This document shows, in pieces, positions 36,919 through 50,390 of a stretch of 64,000 nt of DNA (its first letter is position 1; the number at the start of each line of letters is the position of its first letter). This DNA is from Arenicola marina (lineage: Eukaryota; Annelida; Polychaeta; Arenicolidae): contig OZ025265.1 of assembly GCA_964019135.1 (NCBI GenBank), forward strand, positions 23,163,143 through 23,227,142, in the 5' to 3' direction. The translations under genes were made by a program, and so were the position numbers. Below the pieces are notes generated by a model. The model was not told the origin of the DNA and searched no databases. It worked only from the letters and a program-made list of their open reading frames with translations.

Positions 36919-37770
36919 TGACTGACGGCTCGCGCGCAACGGAATGTTTACACAATGCTCAACATGTATCAGTGACTGCAGAATGTCAAATTGCGTCTCC
37001 ACCGTAATTTTGTTTCTTGCAATGCGTGTGATTTTGTGGGCCCCCTTCCAGCTTGATACAGATTCACATTCCTTTGTCGAATTGCTGCTGCTGTGATGAG
37101 TGGCTTCTTGTTTGCTACATGTTTGTACGTGAAATACTTTGACACAACGTTTGCCCAACAATTTCGCGACACGAACTACAGACTAAATGAACGTGATGGT
37201 AAACCCGCGAGTATATGCTAAAACGGGAGTATTTGGTCGCTCTTCCATGTCAGAGCCGCCCACAACATGGATTGTTATAACAAATAGTAGGCGCGAGTCA
37301 TACGTGAGCCATCTTAAAACAATGGCTGACCCTAACATGGAAGAACGTCCTTTTGAGAGACCATTCCAATCTTGTTTTGTTGGTTACTTTTATACAAACG
37401 TGTAACTAGATGTCACATATCCTTCGCACCGAGTTGGCCCAACGTAGCCATCGTGTGAACAGACAACGGCCTAAAACAACAAAGCTGCAGCAAAATGTGT
37501 CTGTTTAACTTGTATTAAATCCCTAGTTTTACATCGAATTATCTCAACCGTAGACTCTACGTACTTCCAACGTAAGGTTGGTTCCATGGTTCCATGGCCC
37601 CATGTTCGTGCCATCGCTATATCTGCTGTGAAGTTCAAAATAATAATTAGTATACTTCCTTATGAAAATTGCAATCGATATCGTTATCAAAATTACAATT
37701 AATTTCATGCTTTTCACAAGCAGATTATGCACCTAGGCCGATGTATGAAATAAATGTGTGTTTTTAGGTG
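36919..37770 (+). other. LRP 3' UTR (predicted)
   Basis: AATAAA at 37,749-37,754 is followed by a GT-rich stretch (TGTGTGTTTTTAGGTGT), a plausible cleavage signal near 37,770. An earlier ATTAAA lies at 37,514-37,519. No coding or repeat feature is seen within. Confidence 0.65.
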
Positions 37771-40515
37771 TCCTTCTGTGACGAGTGTAATCTCGCTTGG
37801 TGTTCAGTATTCTGAAAAACAAGTTCACAACTGCACTAGGAGCTACCACAAATGGAAATGAACGCGAGTGCTATTTTTATAGCGTGTTCATTGATTTGAA
37901 TGAAATCTATAACGATACCACGTGGCGGGTCATAATGTATGGTCACAGTGAGCAAGACATATCTTGAAATGTACACCGCACAGTTTGAGTACATGTATAT
38001 TAGACAAAAAAAAAATTAACTGTGATTTAAGTCCACACAAACGCTTATTATAGGTGGCAAAAGTATATGGTGTTATACCGTATTAAACTTATAATTACCA
38101 AGGTTATGTTGAATATAATATAATGCGTTGATACAATAATGTTACAAAGTACTCCAGAGAAGTTTGCATTGGGCTGAAGCTTGAATATTATTCTGCCAGG
38201 ATAAACATGTTAAATGTATTTGCTATTGACAGCATATCAATATCTTTGAACAGTTCTTTCATGGTTTTGCATACGACATTGTAATCCCCGATATACACAA
38301 GGCAAATTGTTGCATTACTACTACTACTGTACACATATTATACGGTCGAAACGAATATCCGTGTGATATCGCTATTATCGTACTATTCAAGGGTCTTATT
38401 ACACTAATAATCGGTGACTGCGCAACTGAAAAAATCCTTGGAAGGCTTGGTGGATTATATCAAGCTATCTAGACAAACCGGTTCATGTAATGGAGTGGAC
38501 CACTACGTATTTTTGCGGTACATACATTACTGTAGGAGGGGAACGAGCCAACCCCAGAGCTTCCCTGAGATGGACACGGTGCAAAGCATTAGCCAAATGC
38601 CAATTAAGGTCAAGCAAATAGTATGGTCAGTACCCATGTCGAAATGATCGCTACAGTATGTGTAATGCCAAGCGCACACATTTTTCGAGGATATGACAAT
38701 TTGTTTTAAACAATTAGAAGATAAGTGCTATTGGTATATTACACCTGGTAAAAACACAGTGTATGTGCATAGTAAGGAATGCCGATTTTCTAAGTGTGAT
38801 CAGAAATATATCATTCGTTTTGGCCTGTAATATGTAGGTGTAGCCCTTGGCATCATGCTTGGTTGCTAGGCTTGTTTTACGAGCCCCTGGCACGGAATCC
38901 CCGGATGTAGTATAGAGAAAACCAGCCGCAATGTCCATTATGGAGGTCTCTGACATGGTTAAAATGCAATTCAATCGTAAAAGCGGAGAGTGGTGGACGG
39001 CGAAATCTGTCAAAGCGACAAAGACACTAGCGTTTTTTCCTTTCCTGCAACCGCAATGCGGAAAATGGTGTCTGCCGAGGCCATCCCATCAGACTTATAT
39101 GTCCCCTTATAGTTGTACATAATTGAAAGCAACCCAGAAATGTGTAAATATACTGTACACCACGCTATTATACTAATGCTGGACAGTGGTGTAAAGTGGA
39201 ACCCTTTAAATCCCGTGTGACGTCATATTTGGAACCCGTTCTCACAATTATTTTTTGGCACTTACTTTCTCATAAGACGCATATGTATGACGCACGTACA
39301 CATGAAATGTAACATATACATGTTTATATATATATATATAGATATATGGTTTTGTCGACTTAACACTCTCCTGGCAGAGCCCGTTGTCTTGTCCACTATT
39401 TACATTTCATTGGACATGGAATGTATGTTATCTAGACTATATGCTTTGCTTTCCTATAGCTTAGGTACCCGCTGGATGGGGTCCGGTTCTCAAGATATGC
39501 TGTAAGAGTATTTCCAATGTTTAATGGTTTGAATCCAACTGGTTCATCTTTCACGTTGGGGGCCCAGGAAATGGGCTCTGCTGCACCAACGGTTCACCAT
39601 AACATGGAAGACATGAACGACCATCCTATTCACATGAGTTGGTTGGGGCCGACTTCTTTCCCAGGAAGCACAGCAGAGAGCACAACGACCTCTTTATGGA
39701 GAATGTACCACAAAGAGGCCCGAAATGTAATCCCACCTTCAGTATTGACCTCTGGTACCATTGCCTACATTCCTTTCAATTAGAGATGCTTAGCAAAAAT
39801 GAAATCAACGAATAAGAAGATTCTCCCAATCATCTGCGAATTATCCAATTTCAACACAAAAACATATATTTTATAATAAATAGATGTTCGAACATTGTCA
39901 GTTTAGCGTTTTCATTTGCTGGTCACTTTGCTCAGTTGTGTCTGAATAACCTGACCAACTGCTCTTCATTGCGACATAATTATTATCGACGCTATGTATT
40001 CCGTTCCTTATTTATTACCAGATAAGTGTTCTCACACGAAGACTGTTCCCATGAATGTTATTGCTTCGAATCGTAATTTCAGTGGGCACACCCCGTGCTC
40101 TAGTGGGTAGCGGGTTCGCCTATTGCGGACTCTATTTTGGTAGGCCAGTATGATATATCTCACCTGTCTCCATGCTTATGCACGACACGATTCCCCTATC
40201 TTCCGGCAGAGGGCCTTCCGCGTACGCTATAATCCCTCTGCCCCACGTCAAATATAATTATCAACATAATCGTTCATACGCGACCATTTAAATTGAATCG
40301 AAGTCGAAGTTGGGCATCAAATAAATAGGCTACCATAAATAGTATTTTATGTGCTATTGGAACCATACCGGACGAATGTATTTGATTTTGATTGATTGGA
40401 TGTCGTTTTTTTAATTAGATGTCGTTTGTGAGATCGATCGAGGTCAATGGAATGTAGCGCTTTGACCCCGTGTTATTTGCAAATGAGTTTTCTCTTCTCC
40501 GTTGTGATCGTACCA
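37771..40515. other. Intergenic, no recognised feature
   Basis: Only short open frames were seen, for example 88 codons at 39,517-39,783 that match no family I know. A (TA)n run lies at 39,328-39,345. A tRNA-like CTCTAGTGGGTAGCGGGTTC at ~40,100 is too partial to call. Confidence 0.55.
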
Positions 40516-40524
40516 CAACCGAGT

Positions 40525-40730
40525 AGGGGTCTGGAACGGGGGTAATTGGCGACACGCAACACTGGCATATTACAAACATCGACATTCGACATTCGCCCCC
40601 AAATTCCGACACCGAGGATCTGAAAAAGCGACATCGACACAGCTTTTTTTTTTACAAAACGACAGAATTAAGCCAAAAAGCAACACGGAACGACATGAAA
40701 AATCGACATTCCATGCTGAGAATTTGGAAC
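40525..40730. repeat. Dispersed repeat of unknown family, copy A
   Basis: It shares GGGTCTGGAACGGGGGTAAT, CGACATTCGACATT and CCGAGGATCTGA with 50,205-50,390 in the same orientation. No termini or coding capacity identified. Confidence 0.6.
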
Positions 40731-41405
40731 AATCGACACTGGACACTGGGTCCCCCCTTCCAAACCCCTCCGAATGTCCAAGTTTTGGAAAATTGTGCAT
40801 CGAAATACAAAGTTCTGCCATAGCAACCCACGAAACCACTTCGTGACCCCACCACCGTTGAGCTGCTGTAGGCAGCTAGACGTGGCTAGACGCCCCCTGA
40901 TACAGTGGGCGCCTTACTTTGAGCCAGGACCGGTATCCCGCCCGGTACCCCCAATACGCCACGGTTTTGCCGACGTACCAATAGGGACACGTCCTATATG
41001 CCAATGAAATCCACACACCTTTTACCAGCCTAGTCTATCACCAATCAAGCAGGCGTCATCTTTTCCCGAAGGTCCCGTTTGTTTTCAAGCGGGATACATT
41101 CGGCGTGCCGATTGAATGCGCGCGCACTAAACTCGTTCGAAATAATTAAAATGTTGGGAAGTTCACCGATGCGTAATGTGCGTATTAGGGTTACCTCAGG
41201 GATATACATGGCTACCAAAAAAATGCGCCCTGTGACATACCCAGAAGCGCCCACGAAATTTCCCGTACGTACTCCCATACCCAGTCACTCCCACAAACAT
41301 GCACTGAAAGGGTAACTCCGTGCATTTCCTGAACGTGACCAGTGCGAAACTAAATACCGAAGATCGATAACTGCCGTGTTTTGCACCACGCGGCCGTTTA
41401 CGTCA
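40731..41405. other. Intergenic, no recognised feature
   Basis: Single-copy-looking sequence with short open frames only. I see nothing to annotate. Confidence 0.55.
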
Positions 41406-41406
41406 G

Positions 41407-41540
41407 TGGTGGACCGTTCGAGCCCCGCTAGCTGTGGCCATATCTGTGTGGTCGCAGGATAGAGACCCCATGTCCTTCTTGTCAAAGATTAGGGGGTTAC
41501 CCCCTTGGACATGGCTCCACTCTCCGGTCCTTCTCAAATT
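41407..41540 (+). mobile_element. Main-family SINE, central fragment
   Basis: It matches from the B-box region (GACCGTTCGAGCCCCGC) through GGATAGAGACCCCATGTCC to ACATGGCTCCACTCTCC. Head and tail are missing. Confidence 0.75.
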
Positions 41541-41679
41541 GTGTCCGTGTTCACAATGACGTCGTATAGTCGTACCGTCACGCTTCCATTTCAGAATGGC
41601 TCACGCATGACAATCCATGTGCGTGTTCTTGCAGCGTGAAAGCAGAAGTTACGCTTGCGCACGAAAGATCCTGGCCTTG

Positions 41680-41895
41680 GCTGCAGTATTCCTTGCACCG
41701 ATCTCCGCGATTGGCATCTAGGAATTCTTGGAGATTCGCGATTAGCTGTTGGCAATTTTTGTGTCATCGTTATCCGTACAATTCCTGGTTCAACGCAAAG
41801 ACCCTTTGCCTACTTACCGCGATCCGTTATTATAGCAGTCTGTGAGTTCCTCGATATTCGCGATATCATTTTTAAGGGTTTTTTTCGCGCCCGGT
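41680..41895 (+). repeat. Dispersed repeat downstream of a SINE, copy A
   Basis: It matches 57,440-57,665 in inverted orientation (GGAATTCTTGGAGATTCGCG, ATCCGTACAATTCCTGG, CGCGATCCGTTATTATAG). In both places a partial main-family SINE lies on the same relative side, which suggests a larger composite element. 41,896-42,659 shows nothing else. Confidence 0.65.
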
Positions 41896-42659
41896 CTTGA
41901 ACAGTCGTCATCGTGGAGATTCGACATTGCTCTCCTTAATTCTTGGGGATTCACGATTCAGATGGGGTATTCTCATCATGATGTAAAACTCATCATGATA
42001 ATATAGAAAATACAATTGTTTAGCAATAACATCCTTGTGTCAAAGTGTATGACAATGTATTGAGGAAATAAAACCTCCTAAATGAAGTCATATTGAAAGT
42101 GCATAAGGATATGGAAATTATATTAAGATGTCTCTTGTGTTGAAATTTATGAAGCCATTCATACATGCATTACGTCTAGGACAAACAATTAAGGTCTTGT
42201 ATGATGTCGAATGTTGTGATTTTTCATGACTCAAAATGTCACCTAATTATGGAATTGCCCATATGGTACCGCAATCCATAGTATTAGCCTTTTCGCGGTT
42301 AACTGATGAATTGTGTCAGGCAACAGTATTGCGCCCGCGCGAGAAGATAGCGTCTGATACATACCGGAGAAATATAGTCCTAGTTATCTAAGGGCTTTCT
42401 AGCCAAATCAATACCGAAAGGTGTTGTTTGTGGTGGAATGTATCTGTTTTTGTTAACAATCCTATTAAATCCTGATTTACTATGACAGAGGCCATTCAAT
42501 TCTAAAGGTACAATCCCAATAGTGAATTAGTCAGGAATGCATTACCATCAACAACTTTTGATGGTAAACACACAACTGGCTTGCAAACTTTAGTTTAAAC
42601 ATATTTTATTGGCAAATGGAAAACAGGCACACTGCCTATGTGATTTCCTCTTGCAAACT

Positions 42660-43880
42660 TTAAAAGAAACCCCACGCCCGGCTAATCAAGCGTATACTAA
42701 ACACCCAGGCCCGTTTAATGAAGGGTTAAATGAACACCCACGCCCGTATAATGAAAGGGTAACTAAACACCCAGGCCCGGTCTAATGAAAGGTTGAATAA
42801 ACACCCAGGCCCGGCTTATGAAGAAGTGACTAAACACTCAGGCCCGGTCTAATGGAGGGTTGAATAAACACCCACGCCTGGCTGATAAAGGGTTAAATAA
42901 CCATCCAGGTCTGGCTAAAGAAATGTTAACTAAACACCCACGCCCGGCTAATGAAGGGTTAAATAAACATCCACGCCCGGCTAGAGAAGGGTTAAATAAA
43001 CACCCAGGCTATGGCCAATAAAGGGTAACTAAACACCCACGCCCGGCTAATGAAGGGTTAACTAAACACCCAGGCTATGGCCAATAAAGGGTAACTAAAC
43101 ACCCACGCCCGGCTAATGAAGGGTTAACTAAACACCCAGGTCTGGCTAATGAAGGGTTAACTAAACACCCAGTTCTGGCTGATGAAGGGTTAAATAAACA
43201 CCCAGGTCTGGCTAATAAGGAGTTAAATGAACACACACGTCCGGCTACTGAATGGTTAAATAAACGCCCACGGCTGGTTAATGAAAGTTTAAATAAACAG
43301 CCACGCCCGGCTGATGAAGGGTTAACTAAACACCCACGCCCGGCTAATGAAGGCTTAAATAAACGCCCACGGCTGGTTAGTGAAAGATTAAATAAACACC
43401 CAGGTCTGGCTGATGAAGGATTAAATAAACACCCAGGTCTGGCTGATGAAGGGTTAAATAAACACCCAGGTCTGGCTGATGAAGGATTAAATAAACACCA
43501 ATGTCTGGCTGATGAAGGGTAACTAAACACCCACGCCCGGCTAATGAAGGATTAAATAAACACCCAGGTCTGGCTAATGAAGGGTTAACTAAACACCCAG
43601 GTCTGGCTGATGAAGGATTAAATAAACACCCAGGTCTGGCTAATAAGGAGTTAAATGAACACACACGTCCGGCTACTGAATGGTTAAATAAACGCCCACG
43701 GCTGGTTAATGAAAGTTTAAATAAACAGCCACGCCCGGCTGATGAAGGGTTAACTAAACACCCACGCCCGGCTACTGAAGGCTTAAATAAACGCCCACGG
43801 CTGGTTAATGAAAGATTAAATAAACACCCACGGCTGGTTAATGAAGGGTTAAATAAATGTCCACGTCTGGCTCGTAAACG
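42660..43880 (+). repeat. 33-bp satellite-like array, ~37 copies
   Basis: Units of TAAACACCCACGCCCGGCTA plus ATGAAGGGTTAAA repeat over ~1.2 kb, with GTCTGG, GGCTGG and TATGGCC variants and a larger block duplication (43,130-43,330 resembles 43,570-43,770). The 33-base period gives long antisense open frames that I treat as artefacts. Confidence 0.95.
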
Positions 43881-46800
43881 GTAGCTCCCACGTCTCGCCC
43901 ACAAGGCTCGCCCATCTGGTGGCGTTTCTCAGGACGAACTGGTATTACCGGTGACTTCAGTAGATTGCACGTGCCTCCTATTCGTTTCACGGTGAACTAT
44001 TCGAACGGAATCGTTGCTTCTACATTTCCCAGATCAGTGTCATCAGGCCAGACGATATTATTACTTCATAAATGGTTTACTTCTGTTGAGTGGGACGATG
44101 TGGCCTACACCCTTCAAATGGCAGTGTATTCGGATAACTTTATCAATAAAGGATAGACCTTATGTCCAATTTCATCAGATAACCCCACCCCCTCAGCTGC
44201 CAATAACACACAATTCAGCTCCAGTCCATGTTTCATAATGACCTCGATGCACTGAAATAAAACCGAGCTAGCTCAATTAGAAAGCAACATTCGCTGCAGA
44301 TCATAGGTCATGTGTTCTCGCTCTGACACCTAAATCTGGGACATGTGTCATTAACACCCGTGTCGACCTTGTCGCGGAAGATTTCTTGGTCCCTAGTGTA
44401 CCCTTCACCCCGCACTACATTACTATATGGCCCATGCCATAGAGAGCATTTGGAGAGCGAGAGAAAAGTGCGCGATTTAGTGGTCATAGGGAGATTTTTT
44501 GGGGTTCAAAGAGGCATCTAAAATAGACACTGACTAAAATTTGCGGTTAAAAAGGACACTGACATTCATGACAAAGTGTCTGGAGGTTAATTATCTTGGA
44601 AACTTTCGATTGGGTTATCAACTGGACTATATAGTCAAGAACTGCAATTGTGACAAAAAGTCACTCTCAGATCGGCACATCGAGAGAAATTGTAAATTGT
44701 GCATGCTTCGGGGATTGAGCGAAAAAAAGGCGTCATTTGGGCGGCACATATGTATATACCTAACTATATGTAGTGTCCCCCCCCCCCCCAGGGAGCCTCC
44801 ATGTGTACAACGGTGGCGTGGCATGACATCACAACCTTCAGACACGCGAGTCGATGTACCGCCCTAATTATATATCATAAGTTTCGAGGCATATATTGCT
44901 AAAATTAATTTATCCCCGTTTTCGCTTTGGCTGGCAGTTGAATTTAATGTTGTGACCGATTTGTTTTTTATTGACGACACGCTAGAATGTGTGGACCTGC
45001 CACGTGGCAATAAGCATACAGGCTACTTCCTGTATGGGCTTGGGCTATCTATCTAGGTGTTGACAGAGCACAGTTTAGCTGTTGGCTATGTACATGGGTT
45101 TGGCTGAAGTATCTACGTGTTGATCTAACAGATTCTAGCCATTTGACCCACCACCAAATAACTGTTATTGATTTCATCTGACCTTCGATCTCCGTAGCCA
45201 TTAATATATCAACCCCAATAGCAGCCTGTCACAGCGCGAGGCATCAATAACCAACCAACGCACGCTGCCACAGGGCATACGTTGGGACACATTTTAACAT
45301 GTCGCCGCTTGGAGTATTAAACATCATGGTTCTTAGGTTTATAATCCGCTCTCATAGCAATATTTGTCATTAAATACTCGCTATCAGAGTTTGAAATTGT
45401 TGTACATTTACCATAAATTGACCATTGAAACAGTGACAGTGGTACTTTCTTGCAAAAATTCAATGATCCTCGAGTTGTGCAGAACGAGATTTTACACGAA
45501 AGCCACAATGCATGGAAGCGAATCTCAATATCTGTCTTCGTTTAAAGGACTCGTTGCATGCATTTGTTGGGGGAGGGGGCAAAGGGTATTTCCCTTCCGC
45601 ATGAATGGGCTTTTCATTTCACTGTGAGCTGGTAAAGAGGTAAATAATGCTTCGTGAACTGGGAATGGGGCATTAGCCGACCGACGTAATCAAGGATTTT
45701 CATGAATTGCGAGCTGGGAATTTTAATGTTTTTAACTAACCCGTGAATCGGGAAATCGTCAATTTAGTATCATGCATCCGCCCTTCCATTGCATGCGAGG
45801 AGTTTACCTTTTAATTCATCGTGACCTGGAAATAAAGAAAATTTGTTCTTCGTGTTCTGGGAGCTCGACCCATCCACACCCCCCCCCCCCCCACGTTATC
45901 GACGGCTGTTTGTCTTACGTCTTTTCAAAACAATCGTTCCTCACTGATGGTTGCAGATCTTTGACTAAATAAAACCAAATAAGCCGTTTCACGTTTAGAA
46001 GAGTACGCTTTACGGCACAGTGGCATTTTTGTTCGATTATGATGCACATGGCTTGCCATTGATCTACTTGATAATGGATCTGGACGGTTTTGTCTGGCCT
46101 TGTGGGTGACAGTGATGAATGGGCTGCCTGTAAAGCGCCATCCTGCGCCGGTATTTGAACCAATATATGACCAATAATGTCGAACGTCTAGTGCAGGAGA
46201 CCATTTTTGTCAAAATGGCGGCTCAAACAAATCCCACTGTAATGTTTGATGATGTATTTCCATGGTGTTGTGCATAGCTACTAAACACCACATTCGTTGA
46301 ACGACTCCTGCGTAGGTGGCGGGAGTGGTCAGTGGGGCAGTAGATCTATTTTATGCCCGCTGTCTAAACGTGTTCCAAATTCAGTCATTTACACAAATTT
46401 AAAAGAACGATTATATATGCAACATTGCTACCCCATTGCGTTAAATTTCGTATTTTATTCGGACGTCGCGTAGGAATTATTTAAGCATATATTAATTGAC
46501 AACGAAATCATACATCACCACTCCCCCCCCCCCCCCATTATCGCTCACGAAGCCATTTCAAGGCTGCACATTTTGATGCTGCATTCGCTGGCGTGGTCAC
46601 CACATGTTAATAAACCACAGGCCTGATATTTATTCATTCTGGAATCCATATTGCCGAGATTAACACGTGCACAGGTGCGGAAGTAATCAATGCCCAGCAT
46701 TTACGCCAATCGATGAATTTGCTTATTTGCAATATGACGTCACAGTCCTTTTTAACCCTTTCCGCGATTTGAGCAATTTGCGAAATCGGGTAGATTAAGT

Positions 46801-48850
46801 TCCCGTTATTTCTTGCAGTTATAGTTTATACATTATTTGGGAAGTGCAACATTTAAAAGAGAATCTTTTAACCATTGAACAAGAAAGCGTCTGAAAGTTT
46901 AAATGGAAATATTGTTCTTGCGTATCCATGTTTGTTCACCAGTGAACTTCTACCGGCACAAAATCAATTGATGTTCGATAGCGACGCAAGCTGGTTTCCC
47001 TTTTTCATCATCCCTTATGCGACCATCTGCCGGTGGCTTACTCGACTTAAGGGTTAATACCGTGGGTTCTGTGACCATTCGGTATTTATAAGCTTCGGTT
47101 ACGGGGATCTTACAGCCCTTTGGATTGAGCTCCCACTGTGCATTGGACACGCATTGACGGACATTTTGCATTTGGATTACACTGAAGATCTCCCAAAATG
47201 GTTAGTTGTGGCAACGATTCTGTTCTCTTGTGAATCTCTGACTGGTAACTGAGCCGGATCAATTTGCTGGTATAGACCCGTGTTTGATTTCTTCGTGGTT
47301 CGCGTGGGATTTAGACAACGGACATGTTTTCCTTTGGCAGGCGAAGTACAATGAATAATACGTCATTCACTGCACCATCTGATTGACTTCTGATCAATCT
47401 TCCTCTGCGCGCGTCCTCTAACGGGATTACATAACCATTTACGTCTTTATGATCGGTGGCTGACTTCACAGGACTTACTTCTGTACCGCCACACCGTGGT
47501 ATATTAAAAAAATGCTAAAAAAAAATTTGACTGTCGTATATATCTATATCATTACTATGATCTTCCCCGGTGGCGTCCGTTTCATGGCAATTCATCGTTC
47601 TATGTGAAGCTACCATTTGGATTCATTGGGCATAGTACGACGTGTGGACTGTACCAGGAGATCAATTAATACCTTCAGAAGACCTTTTGATTTGTTAATG
47701 ATTACAGCTGGAAAGCTCTTTGAAATCTGTGTAACATACCCAAAGAAATCACACCTTTAGGTGTCGATGCTTGAAAACGATGACCGTCGGTGTTAATCGT
47801 CTGTGTGTTAACACTTATCACAACAAAAGAATAGGCGAAAGCAACTAACACGGCGCGGTTTCACGGCCAATTGGTCAGATAAACGAGAAAAATAGGCACT
47901 TTGGTTGCAGAAAAGCCGTGTTGGTGTCGGAAAGCCAATGTCAGATTAAAGAGTGCAATGTGGAAGTCCGTTACAGGTCGAACTGTGTCAGATAGCGGGG
48001 TTTCCATATTTTCGGGTGTCGGATAAACGGGGTCTGACTCTACTACTTACTAGGATTCTTGATACTCGTTACATAGGCGTTTTCGTTTTTTGTTTGGTTG
48101 ACCTTCTATTCCGGTCAATACCTGTTCAGTTTTACGCTCACATAAAAGTCAATGCGTCTTGGTTAATGATGTTATTTTTGGCCAAAAAAATAACGTTTTT
48201 TTGCCACGACATCGGGTATTTTGCTCTGTACCGTTTTCATGAACTGGCATATGTGAAAGTGAATGTGAAAGGGCACACGCCAGGTGGCTTATTGCTATAA
48301 TCTACCGGTCCGATAACATTGTTCCATATCTGACTGATCATTTGGGGTCCTGAACCGAGTATGCATATCGCATTGATCAATATACATGCACCAAAATTAA
48401 ATGACTGGCTCAAATTTTATTGAAATTTCGGTCAGGTAGACCTTCAATTAGCAAAATCGTGTAATGCCCTGGCACATGGGTTATTTAGTACGTGATATAT
48501 ATTATTTTATATATATGGGCGACGGATTGTCCCATACATTGGCTCCCCAGTGGTAAGGAAAGCCACATTCATCGATTCATTCATCTAAAGTTCCCCATGC
48601 AACATTTTTGTCTCTGAATAATGACTTTCAGATTTGTTGATAGAAATGACTTGAACGCATTGTTCGACCTGTTTTAGTTGATAATCTTTAAAAAATATAT
48701 GCATTCTCATATATGTTATTAATTTAAGTGGCAAAAGCGCCAACAAGGCAACGATTTGATGACAGATTCGTTCCATATCCGTTATCTAGACAGTAAGGTA
48801 GAAACACAATGTATGGGTTTCATATTTGAAGCCATCATCCAATAATGTTC
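43881..48850. other. Intergenic, mostly unique
   Basis: At 44,262-44,400 a SINE-like piece carries GAGCTAGCTCAATTAGAAAG and GACACCTAAATCTGGGACAT, sharing the body motif of the second SINE family. Poly-C tracts lie at 44,778, 45,879 and 46,526. Other open frames are short and unrecognised. No gene is supported. Confidence 0.5.
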
Positions 48851-48856
48851 ATCTTT

Positions 48857-49080
48857 ATTGACATTGACATTGACATTGACATTGCACATTCACATTCACA
48901 TTCACATTCACATTAAAATCAGATCCGGATTCACATTCACATTAGATCCGCATTAACATTTACATTTGCATTTTACATTTGACATTTGACATTTGACATT
49001 TGACATTTGACATTTGACATTTACATTTTACATTTACATTTACATTTACATTTACATTTACATTTACATTTACATTCATT
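48857..49080 (+). repeat. Hexanucleotide and related short tandem arrays
   Basis: Successive blocks of ATTGAC, ATTCAC, ATTTGAC and ATTTAC units sit side by side, each homogeneous, as if one array had repeatedly changed register and sequence. Confidence 0.95.
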
Positions 49081-49564
49081 GAAATACCATCCCAGTGGAT
49101 GTAAGGGACCAACATCATACGATTATATGAAACTATAACTCATAAATTGCTCCTAAGGCCACATATTATAGGATATTGGTATCACAGTAGCGGCAAAGTC
49201 ATCGACCAGATTGACAGCGGTAGTCTTTGGTATATCACCAAGCAAGCGAAGCATTGATATTTGAACCATCCCACGTGTCTTTGCTCTCTGCGCTGATATA
49301 AGCAAACCTGTCAATCTGACGTTAGTGACTGTGCAGCGCCCACGATCAATAAGACGATATAACGGTCTGTGCTGTTCAGTCAATGACGCGTGTTGCGTCA
49401 ACAGAATCCGCCCATCGACTTTACTTTTTTCCGTGTGAACAAGTTTGAGGGACGTTGGTCGATTGACATTCACCTTCATGGTGGTGTTTCACTGAGTGAT
49501 GGAACGAATGTATTATTGTTTCGTTAAAGCAATATATTTCGTAATTTTTTGTTTATTACCAACC

Positions 49565-49905
49565 TCTTTTCCATGTCAAATAAGTACATTCTGTCTTGAG
49601 TTTAAACCCTGAAAGCCTGTGGGCTATCCAGAGAGAAGCAATTTGGTCACCGGAGAAGAAGTTCGTGGCCGGCTTTATATCCCTGCGCGCCTGTTCGCTG
49701 TTCGGTATTTTGTGTGTGATGTCGACCGCGGCTCGCTATCACGTCCGCGCGGGATGTAAATAAACCGCGGAGTTTTATGTTGAAGTGTTTGTTTTACAGA
49801 CTCAAAGAGATATAAAACACAGCCATCATAAATTTTGAGATACTTTAAATATTGATTGTAAAATGTAAAAAATCTAACATGGCGCATGTAAGTATATTGC
49901 TTTAA
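49565..49905 (+). repeat. Dispersed ~330-bp repeat, copy B
   Basis: This is the partner of 18,430-18,765 in the same orientation, sharing AAACCCTGAAAGCCTGTGGG and GGCCGGCTTTATATCCCTGC. 49,081-49,564 before it shows an antisense open frame of 108 codons at 49,153-49,479 that I do not recognise. Confidence 0.8.
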
Positions 49906-50204
49906 AGGGAGGAGAATATGGTAGACCATTTAAACCCGGTGAGGTGGGGGGGGGGGGTGGGGGTGTCCATCTGTGATGAAATTGAGAACTTGCGACCGGG
50001 GGCGGGGGGTGGTGCTCTGAAAATTTGCGTTCATAGAGCGGATTTTAGCAGTAAAACGCGTTTTGGCGGTGATTCTACAAGTAGTTAAGGATAATAATGG
50101 CGCATGGCCAATGATCCAACACAGTGATAGACGGACGTTGACACTATAGTATCAAATGTGAGGAGTAACAGTGCGTCTTGGGTGTGGCGGGGTAGGTGTA
50201 GGGG

Positions 50205-50390
50205 TCTGGAAAGGGTAAATCGCGACACAGGCATATTTGAAAAAAATCGCCATTCGACATTGACTCCCAAATCCCGACCCTCAGGATCTGACGCAGATTA
50301 TTGAAAAAAAACTACACTGAACTCCGCGAAAAAGGCCTAAACAACTTAAGAACCTAACAAGATAGGAACATTACGGGCTGAAATATAACG
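50205..50390. repeat. Dispersed repeat of unknown family, copy B
   Basis: Partner of 40,525-40,730 (CATTCGACATTGACTCCCAA, CTCAGGATCTGACGC). More diverged in its 3' half. 50,391-51,244 shows no feature. Confidence 0.55.

Noticed and set aside
39517-39783. 88-codon open frame downstream of the LRP gene
   Set aside because: No family resemblance, no splice partners and no codon-bias evidence that I can judge; left as unannotated.
43075-43904. Antisense open frames of 151-175 codons with an 11-residue period
   Set aside because: By-product of the 33-bp array; no start context, splice sites or known domain.
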